22,998 nt of DNA from Pirellulales bacterium (GTDB taxonomy: Bacteria > Planctomycetota > Planctomycetia > Pirellulales > JAICIG01), in contig JAICIG010000067.1 in NCBI GenBank assembly GCA_025924495.1, forward strand, positions 1-22,998. The letters run 5' to 3'. Under the pieces are notes generated by a model. It was not told the origin of the DNA. It worked only from the letters and a program-made list of their open reading frames with translations, and did no database searches. Made by a program: the position numbers and the translations under genes. This document shows, one piece after another, positions 14,889 through 22,998 of the stretch. Each line of letters opens with the position of its first letter. The stretch's first letter is position 1.

Positions 14889-17252
14889 ATGTGCGATCTG
14901 CACAGCACGATGAATGGGGGTCTGCATCGCGCGGCGCTGCCAGTCGGACCGAGACGGTACGGCTTTGTCGCTTGTGTAGCCTTATCGCTTCGAGTCATGC
15001 TTAGCGCCGCGTGCAACGTCGCACTCGCGGGCGACGACACAAGTCAAAACCCGGCATCGCGAGAGTTGCCTAATGCCTGGACAATGGCTGCGGCGCGTGA
15101 GGATGTTTGGGGCGAGGCTTCGCTGCTTGCGCCCGGCGGGCCCAGCTACGAGTTCTTTCGCGATCTCTTGCCTCCGCTGCGTTATGCGAACACCGAATTC
15201 CGCCACTATCCAATCATGCTGAGCGCACCGGCTGCAGCGACGAAGGTTCGCTGGATCAGTAGCGGCAGCGCCATCAACGCTCGGGCGAACAAAAAGCCAA
15301 TGTGGCGAGAGGTCGGCTATCCGGTCGCATTTTATGTCGGCGAAAAAGGAGAGCGATTCGGAGAAGATCTTGAACGTCTCGAAGGGCCGAGGTACGCGGA
15401 CGGTTTTCTGCCGATTGTCGAGATTGCCTATCGCCATGAGGGAACGCGCTACAAACAGGAAGTTTTTGCGTCCGTTAACGAAGCGCTGGCCGCCCGCGGC
15501 GCCGCGCTCGTGCGGTTTACGGTCGGAGGTTCGCCGGGACGAGTAAGTGTCGGAGTCGGTGCAGAAGGACAGCTGGCGTGGGCTGCCGGGGTACTGACGG
15601 ACAAGCAGGACCGCGTGCTCATTCAAGCCGACGATCACTGGCGCTGGGACGACGCCACGCATACATTACACGCGGAGCTCGCGACCGGCCAATCTGCGGC
15701 TCTGGCCGTTTACTCGCAGCCTCTCGTCGAGGGCTCGCCTGCTTTTTCCGAGCAAACGTACGAGGCGGAACGCGCAGTATGCGTGAAACGTTGGCAGGAA
15801 CTACTCGACCGCGGGGCCCGCTTTGACGTTCCCGAATCGATTGTTCAAAACGCCTGGAAGTCGCTGGTGATCGGCAACTTCATGATCGCGGTCGGCGACC
15901 GCATGCATTATAGCGCCGGCAACGCCTACGACCACTTGTACGAGGCCGAATGCGGCGACGCCGTCCGTGCGATGATGCAATATGGGCAGTTGGCTGATGC
16001 GCGGCGCATGATTGGCCCGCTTTTGGCGTTCAACCGAGCTGCAACGCGATTCCATGTCGCCGGACAGAAACTGCAACTGCTCGCCGATTATTACTGGACG
16101 ACGCGTGACGCCGACTATGTGCGCGAGAAACGAGAGGCCTGGCAAGCCGCCGTGGAACTTATCCGCTCCAATCGCCAGGAATCGAACGGTCTGCTGCCGC
16201 CCGACAATTACGCCGGCGACATCAAGCAACAGGTGTTGTCGCTGAACTCGAATGCAAACTGTTGGCGCGGTCTGCGCGATATGGCCGCTGTGCTAGCCGA
16301 CATGGGCGAGGAAGACGCGGCTGCGGAGTTGCGGCAGTACTGCCACAAGTTCCGCAGCGCGATTCATGACGCGGTGGCGAAGAGCGAGCGCCGCGAGGTG
16401 CAGCCGCCATTCATTCCTCTCTCGCTGCTGTCCGACGAGGCTCCTTATGACCCGCTTACGGCGACGCGATTAGGAAGCTATTACGATCTGATGGCGCCGT
16501 ACATCATCGGCTCGGGCGTCTTTCCGCCGGGATCCGAGCGCGAGACGTGGTTGATCGAGTATTTGCGCCAGCACGGCGGGATTGCCATGGGCATGATCCG
16601 CAGCACGCCGCATCAGGGCGAATTCGACGGCGAGCCGGGCGTCAATGTGCTCTACGGTCTTCGCTATGTGTCGGCGTTATCACGGCGAGACGACCGGGGC
16701 CACGTCCTGGCCGGCTTTTACGGCCAGCTTGCCCAGGGAATGACGCGTGATACATTTATCGGCGGCGAAGGCTCACGATTCTTCCACGGCGATCGCTTCG
16801 GCCGTTCCTTCTACCTGCCGCCCAATAGCGCCTCGAACGCCATGTTTCTTTCGACGCTGCGCCAATTGCTGGTTCAGGACTGGGATCTCGACGACGACGG
16901 GCGCCCCGAGACATTGCGATTACTCTTTGGCGCCCCCAGCCCGTGGCTCGAAGATGGCAAACAGATCTCCGTTACTCGCGCGCCGACGGCATTTGGCGAA
17001 CTCTCCCTACGACTTGAATCGAAGTTGAGCCAGGGCGAAGTCTTGGCCACGCTGGAGGCGCCGCCTCGGGCGCCAAAGCGGTGGTTGCTGCGGTTGCCGT
17101 TGCCGGACGACTGGCGCGTTGAGTCGGCAGTCGAGGCGCCTGGAAGCGAGCTGCCCTTGCAGAACGACGGCGCAATAGAACTGGACGCGAAGCGCCGCAC
17201 TCATTCGATTCGCTTTCGCGTCGTTCGAAAGGAACGCGGCGACCCTCGTTGA
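14889..17252 (+). CDS. Secreted six-hairpin glycosidase-like protein
   Basis: I predict a secreted carbohydrate-active protein of 787 residues, but without a firm family. A basic N-terminus and hydrophobic stretch (about 24-47, ending VALA) form a probable signal peptide. A beta-rich N-terminal domain extends to about 290. A helical region at about 310-660 has the spacing and motifs of an (alpha/alpha)6 six-hairpin glycosidase, such as the block NAYDHLYEAECGD at 345-357, where Glu352 or Glu354 could be acidic catalytic residues. A DLDDDGRPE loop at 666-674 resembles an EF-hand calcium site. A beta-rich tail ends the protein. ATG 14889 has no good ribosome-binding site; Met8 at 14910 is an alternative start. 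It follows the methyltransferase after 69 nt on the same strand and faces the convergent minus-strand genes. Confidence 0.7.
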   Translation: MCDLHSTMNGGLHRAALPVGPRRYGFVACVALSLRVMLSAACNVALAGDDTSQNPASRELPNAWTMAAAREDVWGEASLLAPGGPSYEFFRDLLPPLRYANTEFRHYPIMLSAPAAATKVRWISSGSAINARANKKPMWREVGYPVAFYVGEKGERFGEDLERLEGPRYADGFLPIVEIAYRHEGTRYKQEVFASVNEALAARGAALVRFTVGGSPGRVSVGVGAEGQLAWAAGVLTDKQDRVLIQADDHWRWDDATHTLHAELATGQSAALAVYSQPLVEGSPAFSEQTYEAERAVCVKRWQELLDRGARFDVPESIVQNAWKSLVIGNFMIAVGDRMHYSAGNAYDHLYEAECGDAVRAMMQYGQLADARRMIGPLLAFNRAATRFHVAGQKLQLLADYYWTTRDADYVREKREAWQAAVELIRSNRQESNGLLPPDNYAGDIKQQVLSLNSNANCWRGLRDMAAVLADMGEEDAAAELRQYCHKFRSAIHDAVAKSERREVQPPFIPLSLLSDEAPYDPLTATRLGSYYDLMAPYIIGSGVFPPGSERETWLIEYLRQHGGIAMGMIRSTPHQGEFDGEPGVNVLYGLRYVSALSRRDDRGHVLAGFYGQLAQGMTRDTFIGGEGSRFFHGDRFGRSFYLPPNSASNAMFLSTLRQLLVQDWDLDDDGRPETLRLLFGAPSPWLEDGKQISVTRAPTAFGELSLRLESKLSQGEVLATLEAPPRAPKRWLLRLPLPDDWRVESAVEAPGSELPLQNDGAIELDAKRRTHSIRFRVVRKERGDPR

Positions 17253-17288
17253 CAACGCGTAATCGTGGAAAGGCCGCCGTCTGTCCCA

Positions 17289-17750
17289 TCAACTAATCGC
17301 AAGCGTTTGTAAGTCGGCCTGCAACTGGCGCCGACTCGATTCATCTTGGATCAGTTCGGCGAGCCTCGTCGCCTCCTCAACGCAGCTTCTCGCTTCGCCG
17401 TGTTCGCCGCACAACGATGCAGCGCGGCCCAGGCACTCATAGGCGTACGCCAGATAGAAAGGTTCTTCTTCGCGGCTGCTCTCCAGGCAAAGCCTGGCGA
17501 ATGAGCGAGCAGGTTCGCCGTAGCCGAGCATCGCCAAGACCCGCGAGACTTGCCAATAACCAATCGATCGATTTCTCGGCGTCACATCGGGTCGCTGGAG
17601 CCAATGCCAAAGGGATGCCGCCGCGGCAGCAAGCATGTGAGCGTCGTCGGCAGCCGAGCGCGTGCTCTTGTCGATCAGATCCCAGGCGGTGTTGAAGCAC
17701 TGCGCCGAGAAGAAACGATGTCCCGCGTTGACGTCGAACTCGCCGGCCAT
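17289..17750 (-). CDS. Small TPR-like helical protein
   Basis: The 153-residue protein has no signal peptide and looks all-helical. Paired helices with small/aromatic periodicity (for example SIGYWQVSRVLAMLGY and EPFYLAYAYECLGRAA) resemble tetratricopeptide repeats. Similar short proteins are known as conserved hypotheticals in diverse bacteria, with no established function. A likely scaffold role follows only from the fold. The ATG at 17750 is preceded on the minus strand by AGGAA at a good distance. It lies 36 nt downstream of the PHP hydrolase gene on the same strand, so co-transcription is plausible. Its 3' end is 36 nt from the convergent glycosidase-like gene. Confidence 0.85.
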   Translation of the reverse strand: MAGEFDVNAGHRFFSAQCFNTAWDLIDKSTRSAADDAHMLAAAAASLWHWLQRPDVTPRNRSIGYWQVSRVLAMLGYGEPARSFARLCLESSREEEPFYLAYAYECLGRAASLCGEHGEARSCVEEATRLAELIQDESSRRQLQADLQTLAIS

Positions 17751-17786
17751 AGTCGTTCCTCGTGGTTGCCGATTCGTTCTGGCCGG

Positions 17787-20330
17787 TTACTGGGTTCTGG
17801 CTTTACCCGAGGCGACAGGCAACGGCGCGCCAAGCGTATCGCCATTGGGCTTAAAGCCGCCGCCGTCGACGTCTACATAGATGGGATTAGAAATAGCGAT
17901 CGGCATGTCCTTGGCGTGGTCGGGTCCCATCACAGGACCGAGCGTCGATTTCTCGCCGGCCGCCGCGACAATGACGTGCGTATCGCCCTTGAGCGCGAGT
18001 GGAATCTTTTGCTCGAACTTGACCGCGCCGCCGGCGAACCGACCAGGGGTCGTCTCGCGCGTGAAGTTCAACGATTCTTCGGCTCGGCCATTGAGGAGGA
18101 TCTGCACGCGATCGATGTCAAACCAATTCGGACATTGCACGCGGACTGTAAGGGTCGCTTTACCGCCCGAAGCGACGACATCATCGCCAGCCGTGCCGCT
18201 GCTCTTGTCGCCCGCCTGGTCCGCCGCCAACAGCAGCTCGAGATACGGTCCGCTAGTCATCATCATGTGGCCATGTTCGGCGGCGTGCACCATGTCGAGC
18301 GTTTTTACCTGAGCGGGGTCGTCCGTGGAGCTTTCCAGGTAGATGCGCAAAAACCCCGAGCCGTGGAAGTTGTAATGCGCATCGGTATTGACCACTCCCG
18401 GGATGCGATATCCCTGGTTGAGCAATTGCAGCCAGTTGACGATCGTGTTATTGCGGCTCTTCCCGCCCGAACTCGTCACCGGGGGCTGGAAGATCATATG
18501 CGGCGGATGCACTTCGATCGCGTCCATAAAGGGGAACGCCTTACGGAAGCCGCTGTCGGGCTGGCCGTCGCCATCCTTGTCATAGAATAAGTGACCGATG
18601 TCCGGATGATTCTGCTGCACCAGTTTCTCGCTGTTACCGTCCCAGAGCGCCAGCCGTTCAATCTTGACTTCCATGTCGGCGTCGGAAAGCGGCGCCCCGT
18701 CATCTTGAGTTCTCGGCTTGCGAATGAGCGGGAATGCGTTGTGATGGTTCACATCGCCCGGATTGTCGGTCAGCTCAATTCCGGTGCAGGTGGCCATCAA
18801 CCGCTCGACGTCCAGTCGCTTCAAATGCGGCTCGTACGTCGACAGCCGATTATGTTCCGTACAAGGAGCGAACTCGATGTGCTCGCAAAGCAAGTTGAGG
18901 ACGCGACCCAATTGGCTCGACGTGTTGTCGCCCGAAGGGCTCGAGTGGCTATGGAAGTCGGCGCTAATCCAGCCAGGCGTATGCACGCTGCGGACGAGCA
19001 CCGCTTCGAGCGGCGCCTCGGAGCCTCGTTTAATTTCGAGCTCGGCGAACACCGCGTCATGCTCCGGGCCGTAGCTGACAATCGCCTCGTACTTGCCCGG
19101 GGGAAGCGGATAGCGGAAGCGACCGTTCTCGCTGTAGTAAACATTGTGAACCGCCCATTCCCCGCTCTGATGGCCGAAATTCGGATCAGGCGTTCCGTCG
19201 CGACCGCGAAATTGCACCTTGCAAGGGATAGGCCCGCCCTGTTCGTTCGTGATATGCGCTGTAACATAGCCCGCCTTCGGCAGTTCCACGCGATGCGACT
19301 TGCCTGACAAGTCGATCTTCTGAGAACCGTAACTGGGCGCCGAAACGGTTGCGGCAAATGTTCCCTCAGGCAATTCAAATCGCAATCGGCCCGTCGCATC
19401 GGTGCGGCCATTCGCGTAGCGCGCATCGCCTTGTCGCACTTCGATGTCGACGCCCGCCAATTCGTTGCCGTCGCCATCGCGCACTTCGAGCTCAACCGCA
19501 TGCTGCTTTGCGCCCGCCAATCGGTTGGCGATGCCGCGAGCTCCTAACAGTGTTGCGGCGGGGAATAACCGGCGCGAGAAGCGCGCCGTTTCTCCGGGCT
19601 TGAGCGTGATGCGCGCCTGGCCGTCCTTCAGATAGTGGATCGTCGAGTTGCGGGCGTCCGATTTGGCTTCGACCGAACGGCCCTCGGCGACTAACCCGTA
19701 CGCCTGATCAAACCATTTGTCATAGGCCCAGAACCAGGGTCCCGAACCATCGGGCGATTTTTCGAAGCTCATATCGGCCCGCATTTCATCGGCGAGAATC
19801 GCTTCCTGCGGTTGCTGGCCGCCATTCGTGTAACTGGTTTCAACGAGCACCCAATCCCAGCCGTCTTCCAGAGTGTAGCGGACCTCGGCCGCGGGCTTGT
19901 CGGCGGCGCCTTCCGCTTTGCAGACCAGGCTCGCTGACTTCGTATGGATAACAGGCGGCTTCGCCTCAATCGATTTGACATCGGCGGCGCCAAGCGCCGC
20001 CGCTCGCCAGTCCATTTGCCTGCCGCCCGGATAGAAGGCACTGAGCTGATCGTTCTGGCGGTCGGTGCGAGTCAGATCGATGATCGCGCCGCCAACATTG
20101 CGCACGGTCATGTTGGCGTTCCGGCCCGCGATCGGCTGCGCAACGACGATGACGATCTTGTCGTTGCGCAATACAAAATCGCCGTAGATGCAGTCGACTT
20201 CTTTGCCGCGCGGCGCGTATTCATCCCAGGTTTCCGGCGACAGCGTCGTTATTTCAGCAGCGGGCGCAGCCCCAGCCAGCGAGAGTAACATGGCAACAGC
20301 CGAGAATAGGCAAGAGAACGGAAGTTTCAT
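17787..20330 (-). CDS. Secreted CehA/McbA-type PHP-domain metallohydrolase
   Basis: The 847-residue protein carries an N-terminal signal peptide (about 1-25, AAPAA) and a long beta-rich N-terminal part. Carboxypeptidase-regulatory/Ig-like segments lie at about 278-352 and 352-448. The PHP-type catalytic domain starts near 452. Its metal-ligand motifs are visible: DFHSH (His460, His462), TEHN (Glu492, His493), NHHN (528-531) and NTDAH (Asp650, His652). Such enzymes are metal-dependent phosphoesterases or related hydrolases; CehA and McbA act on carbaryl, but the substrate here is unknown. A DKDGDGQPD loop (584-592) inside the catalytic domain resembles an EF-hand calcium site. A further beta-rich C-terminal domain covers about 705-815. 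The upstream ribosome-binding site is weak. It lies downstream of the kinase gene and upstream of the TPR-like gene on the same strand. Confidence 0.9.
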   Translation of the reverse strand: MKLPFSCLFSAVAMLLSLAGAAPAAEITTLSPETWDEYAPRGKEVDCIYGDFVLRNDKIVIVVAQPIAGRNANMTVRNVGGAIIDLTRTDRQNDQLSAFYPGGRQMDWRAAALGAADVKSIEAKPPVIHTKSASLVCKAEGAADKPAAEVRYTLEDGWDWVLVETSYTNGGQQPQEAILADEMRADMSFEKSPDGSGPWFWAYDKWFDQAYGLVAEGRSVEAKSDARNSTIHYLKDGQARITLKPGETARFSRRLFPAATLLGARGIANRLAGAKQHAVELEVRDGDGNELAGVDIEVRQGDARYANGRTDATGRLRFELPEGTFAATVSAPSYGSQKIDLSGKSHRVELPKAGYVTAHITNEQGGPIPCKVQFRGRDGTPDPNFGHQSGEWAVHNVYYSENGRFRYPLPPGKYEAIVSYGPEHDAVFAELEIKRGSEAPLEAVLVRSVHTPGWISADFHSHSSPSGDNTSSQLGRVLNLLCEHIEFAPCTEHNRLSTYEPHLKRLDVERLMATCTGIELTDNPGDVNHHNAFPLIRKPRTQDDGAPLSDADMEVKIERLALWDGNSEKLVQQNHPDIGHLFYDKDGDGQPDSGFRKAFPFMDAIEVHPPHMIFQPPVTSSGGKSRNNTIVNWLQLLNQGYRIPGVVNTDAHYNFHGSGFLRIYLESSTDDPAQVKTLDMVHAAEHGHMMMTSGPYLELLLAADQAGDKSSGTAGDDVVASGGKATLTVRVQCPNWFDIDRVQILLNGRAEESLNFTRETTPGRFAGGAVKFEQKIPLALKGDTHVIVAAAGEKSTLGPVMGPDHAKDMPIAISNPIYVDVDGGGFKPNGDTLGAPLPVASGKARTQ

Positions 20331-20420
20331 CAGCGGGGCTCGTGAAGCAGGAAAAGGCGGTTAATGTCCACGGCGGTCGGCGCAAGAGCCGTGCTGTGCG
20401 AGCGAAGTCAAAACGGCGCG

Positions 20421-20426
20421 ATTATA
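20421..20426 (-). promoter_or_regulatory. Perfect TATAAT box upstream of the PHP hydrolase
   Basis: On the minus strand the sequence reads TATAAT, about 91 nt before the hydrolase ATG. No convincing -35 hexamer is found at 15-19 nt spacing. It may be an isolated -10 element of the hydrolase promoter. Confidence 0.3.
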
Positions 20427-20522
20427 TCCCGCCGCATCCAGAATAAAAGGAAAACCGCCGGAAAAGGCCATCGGCGTCAGATGTAACGATCGTCGTCGGC
20501 GCTGCAATTTTATGGCCGGCAA

Positions 20523-20536
20523 GGCGCAGCAGCGCC
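20523..20536 (-). terminator. Weak hairpin after the kinase gene
   Basis: GGCGC (20523-20527) and GCGCC (20532-20536) form a 5-bp stem with a 4-nt loop, 8 nt beyond the kinase stop codon. No proper T-tract follows, so termination here is uncertain and the hydrolase may share the transcript. Confidence 0.3.
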
Positions 20537-20544
20537 GTCGCGGG

Positions 20545-22998
20545 TTACTGCATCTTGCCGCCCAACACGCGAATGCGCCGTGGGGACCAATCCGGCAAGC
20601 GTCGCGGAGAAGGCGATAGAGGCGGGCGGGACCAATCGAGATTCAGGCTGGCCAGTTGGCGGCGAATCGCGGCAAGATCCCATAGGTGCACCGTCTGATC
20701 GTCGTGTTGCGTCAGCAGCAGATTTTCCTCGCGATTGAAGCACAGCGGAATGCTGGCCTCTAATGAGACGATCTCTTCGCCCGTGAGCGGGTCTACAAGC
20801 CGTACCCGATCCGGGGATGTATTGACCGCCAGCATCGAGCTGTCCGGCGAGAAGATGCCGGCGCCTGTTCCGCCCGCGTCGATGCGGCCGGTGCGAATCG
20901 TTTCCCACGTTTTCGCATCGACCAGGCGCCCTCCCTGCGAGGCGCCGGCCCACAACCATAGGCCATTGAGACTAAAGGCCAGCATCGTGCCGTTGGGGTC
21001 AGGCCAATGATCAACCTGCTCTTGGCTCCTTGTGCTCCAGCGGCGCACCGCCGGATGGTGATCGCTCCAGGTACCACCTACGACCCAGGCGCCGTCGGGA
21101 CTGATGGCAATCCGCGACGGATTGGCATGCGGACCGCGAAATAACAACCGCCGTTTGATCAGGTCGTAGATGAACAGCTCTCCATAGGAGCGGTCGGCGA
21201 CTGCGAGCGTGCGACCGTCGCCGCTGATCGCACCGAACTCCGGCAGGCTCGATGCTGACAGTCCTAACGGCTGCGGCGGACCAATGAGCAGTTTGCGCGT
21301 CTTTCGACAAGCCAATCGGAGCGGCCAGCGAATCAGGCCGCCGGCCCCCCAAGTGATCACTCCCCCGCCGGCTCGTTCAAAACTTGCCAGCCGCACGGGG
21401 CCGATGTCCAACCAACCGATCTCGGCTCCGCTCGCCAGGTCGCAGAATCGTACTCCGTCCTGCCGGGCCAGCGCCACAAGGCGGCTTTCGGCATCCATTT
21501 CAGCGTACCAGAGGCGCTCATTTGTGGCGGTTTGCATCACGCTCCGCTCGCTGCCTTGGGCCACTCGCCAGACGCCGATTTCGGAACCGGAGAAGGCGAG
21601 TTTGCGGTCGTCGGCGCGGAAGGCAAGCGCCAGCCCAGGCATGCGTGCCAGCGCCGCACCCGTACGAACGTTCCAGACCTGCGTGCGATCATCCCAGCCG
21701 TGCGAGACAAGCAAATTGCCTCGATGATTAAAGAACACGTGCACGGCCGCGCTTCGATGCCCCTCGAGAGTTCGCTGTCGTTCTCCCGTCTGGCTGTCCC
21801 AGAGGTAAACGCAATGGTCGGCGCAGCCAGTAGCGACTAGCTCGCCGTCCGGACTCCACGCGACTCCGCGAACAATTTCGGGGTGCTGCAAGGTCTGCAG
21901 CACAATCCCTCTTTCGTAGTCCAACAGCTTCACGTTCGTTGCGCCGGAGGCGGCCAAAACGGAGCCCCGCGGGGCCAACCGGACGGAGTGCGGAACGAGT
22001 CCGAGCGCCCAACTCGCGACCTGCTTGCCAGTCGCCGTCTCATAGAGCGCCAGCGTTCCGTCGGAACGTCCTGCCGCCAATAAACGTCCGTCGGCCGAGA
22101 AGTCCATCGCCAGCGCATGAATCCCTTCTGGTACGTTCATCACCGCGCGGCCTTGCTCGAGATTCCAGAGCGATAAGTCGTGCGCCGCATCATAGTGCAT
22201 GGCCACAGCCAGTTGTTTGCCGTCGGGGCCGAAGCGAACAATGGTATGGCGCAATGATTCGGTCGGGCGTCCGGCTACAAGCCGATAGCGTTCTCCGCCA
22301 TCGGGCCAACTGCGCACGATAATCGCTCCTTGCTTATCGCTATAGGCAACTCGATCAAAGGCATTGTTAAAATCGGGGGCGCCAATAAGGCCGTCGATCG
22401 GCAGCGTACGTTCGACTTCGACGTCAAACAGCGCCAGACAGGCGATCGCTTCATTGCGCAATTCGATCGAGCAGCGAATTTCCGCTGCTTTGCGCAGCGT
22501 CTCAAAGCTGGCGAATCGCCGGCCAGGCCGTCCGCTCAAGCGACTCGCCTGCGCTTGTGCAAGATAGGCGCTGTGCAGGTTTTCTGCGGCATTGGCGCGA
22601 GCTGCTTCGGCGCGGCGCCATTGCCAGCAGGCGCCGGCTAAACATAAAGTCATTAAGCCCGCAAAGAACACGCCTGCTGCGGCGATGCCTGGCTGGCGCT
22701 GAACCCATTTCGCCCCGCGCGTCCCCAGGCCCGCGGGCTTTGCCTGAATCGGCTCGTTCGCCAAAAAACGAGCGAGATCCGTGGCCAGTTCGGCGGCCGA
22801 GGCATATCGCTTGTGCGGCTCTTTCGACAGACATTTGAGGCAGATCGTTTCCAAATCGAGCGGAACGCAGAGATTACGCCGCCGCGGCGCGACCGGTTCA
22901 TGTTCCAGCACTTGCACCAGCATGTCGACCCGATTGCATTCGAACGGCGGACGTCCCGTCAACATCGCGTACAATACCGCGCCGAGCGAGTAGACGTC
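20545..22998 (-). CDS. Transmembrane Ser/Thr protein kinase with C-terminal WD40 domain (5' partial)
   Basis: Only the C-terminal 817 residues are in view. The frame remains open to the right edge, so the N-terminal kinase lobe lies outside. The first visible residues are kinase subdomain IX (DVYSLGAVLYAMLTG), followed by LETICLKCLSKEPHKRYASA, the subdomain XI region with its conserved Arg. A single transmembrane helix lies at about 104-125 of the visible part, then a basic/Ala-rich linker. The remaining ~600 residues contain many WD40-like repeats (for example VAWSPDGELVATGCADHCVYLWD), predicting one or two beta-propellers outside the cytoplasm. This is the common planctomycete kinase-TM-WD40 design, presumably a receptor that converts an external signal into phosphorylation. 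It precedes the PHP hydrolase gene by 214 nt on the same strand. Substrate and ligand are unknown. Confidence 0.92.
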   Translation of the reverse strand, partial: DVYSLGAVLYAMLTGRPPFECNRVDMLVQVLEHEPVAPRRRNLCVPLDLETICLKCLSKEPHKRYASAAELATDLARFLANEPIQAKPAGLGTRGAKWVQRQPGIAAAGVFFAGLMTLCLAGACWQWRRAEAARANAAENLHSAYLAQAQASRLSGRPGRRFASFETLRKAAEIRCSIELRNEAIACLALFDVEVERTLPIDGLIGAPDFNNAFDRVAYSDKQGAIIVRSWPDGGERYRLVAGRPTESLRHTIVRFGPDGKQLAVAMHYDAAHDLSLWNLEQGRAVMNVPEGIHALAMDFSADGRLLAAGRSDGTLALYETATGKQVASWALGLVPHSVRLAPRGSVLAASGATNVKLLDYERGIVLQTLQHPEIVRGVAWSPDGELVATGCADHCVYLWDSQTGERQRTLEGHRSAAVHVFFNHRGNLLVSHGWDDRTQVWNVRTGAALARMPGLALAFRADDRKLAFSGSEIGVWRVAQGSERSVMQTATNERLWYAEMDAESRLVALARQDGVRFCDLASGAEIGWLDIGPVRLASFERAGGGVITWGAGGLIRWPLRLACRKTRKLLIGPPQPLGLSASSLPEFGAISGDGRTLAVADRSYGELFIYDLIKRRLLFRGPHANPSRIAISPDGAWVVGGTWSDHHPAVRRWSTRSQEQVDHWPDPNGTMLAFSLNGLWLWAGASQGGRLVDAKTWETIRTGRIDAGGTGAGIFSPDSSMLAVNTSPDRVRLVDPLTGEEIVSLEASIPLCFNREENLLLTQHDDQTVHLWDLAAIRRQLASLNLDWSRPPLSPSPRRLPDWSPRRIRVLGGKMQ

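Noticed and set aside
20545..22974. Treating TTG 22974 as the true start of the kinase/WD40 gene
   Set aside because: The frame stays open to the window edge and the residues before it match kinase subdomain IX, so the gene is truncated by the window.

Overview
The window reads as a chromosomal segment of a GC-rich member of the Planctomycetota, probably a Pirellulales-type organism. The evidence is the protein repertoire: a DUF1501 protein, a DUF1549/DUF1553 (PSCyt2/PSD1) protein, a planctomycete-type cytochrome c fused to a WD40 propeller and pre-peptidase (PPC) domains, a transmembrane Ser/Thr kinase with a WD40 sensor, and a CehA/McbA-type PHP hydrolase. No database search was possible; every family call comes from motifs and architecture read in the translations.

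Layout. Bases 1-1282 are ORF-poor, with no recognisable gene; they hold short direct repeats and a 9-bp hairpin. Bases 1283-6077 (+) encode a two-gene RND efflux system, a membrane-fusion adaptor followed by an inner-membrane permease. No outer-membrane TolC-like partner is present. Bases 6078-6446 form an intergenic region with three strong inverted repeats, a possible promoter and an ATGCAA/TTGCAT dyad. Bases 6447-17252 (+) carry a tight run of five genes: Tat-exported DUF1501 protein, DUF1549/DUF1553 protein with two heme-c-like motifs, a 1201-residue heme/WD40/TIG/PPC protein, a class I SAM-dependent methyltransferase starting 4 nt after that gene, and a secreted six-hairpin-glycosidase-like protein. 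Bases 17289-22998 (-) carry three genes converging on that run: a 3'-partial view of a kinase/WD40 membrane protein running off the right edge, a secreted CehA/McbA-type metallohydrolase, and a small TPR-like protein.

How the genes may work together. The DUF1501, DUF1549/1553 and heme-propeller genes form the recurring planctomycete 'PSCyt/PSD' module. All three products are predicted to be exported and two carry heme-c motifs. The module therefore looks like an extracytoplasmic redox or binding assembly of unknown substrate. It is the best candidate here for an undescribed system, and the downstream glycosidase-like protein and the PHP hydrolase hint at polymer processing at the cell surface. 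That functional link is inference from gene order only.
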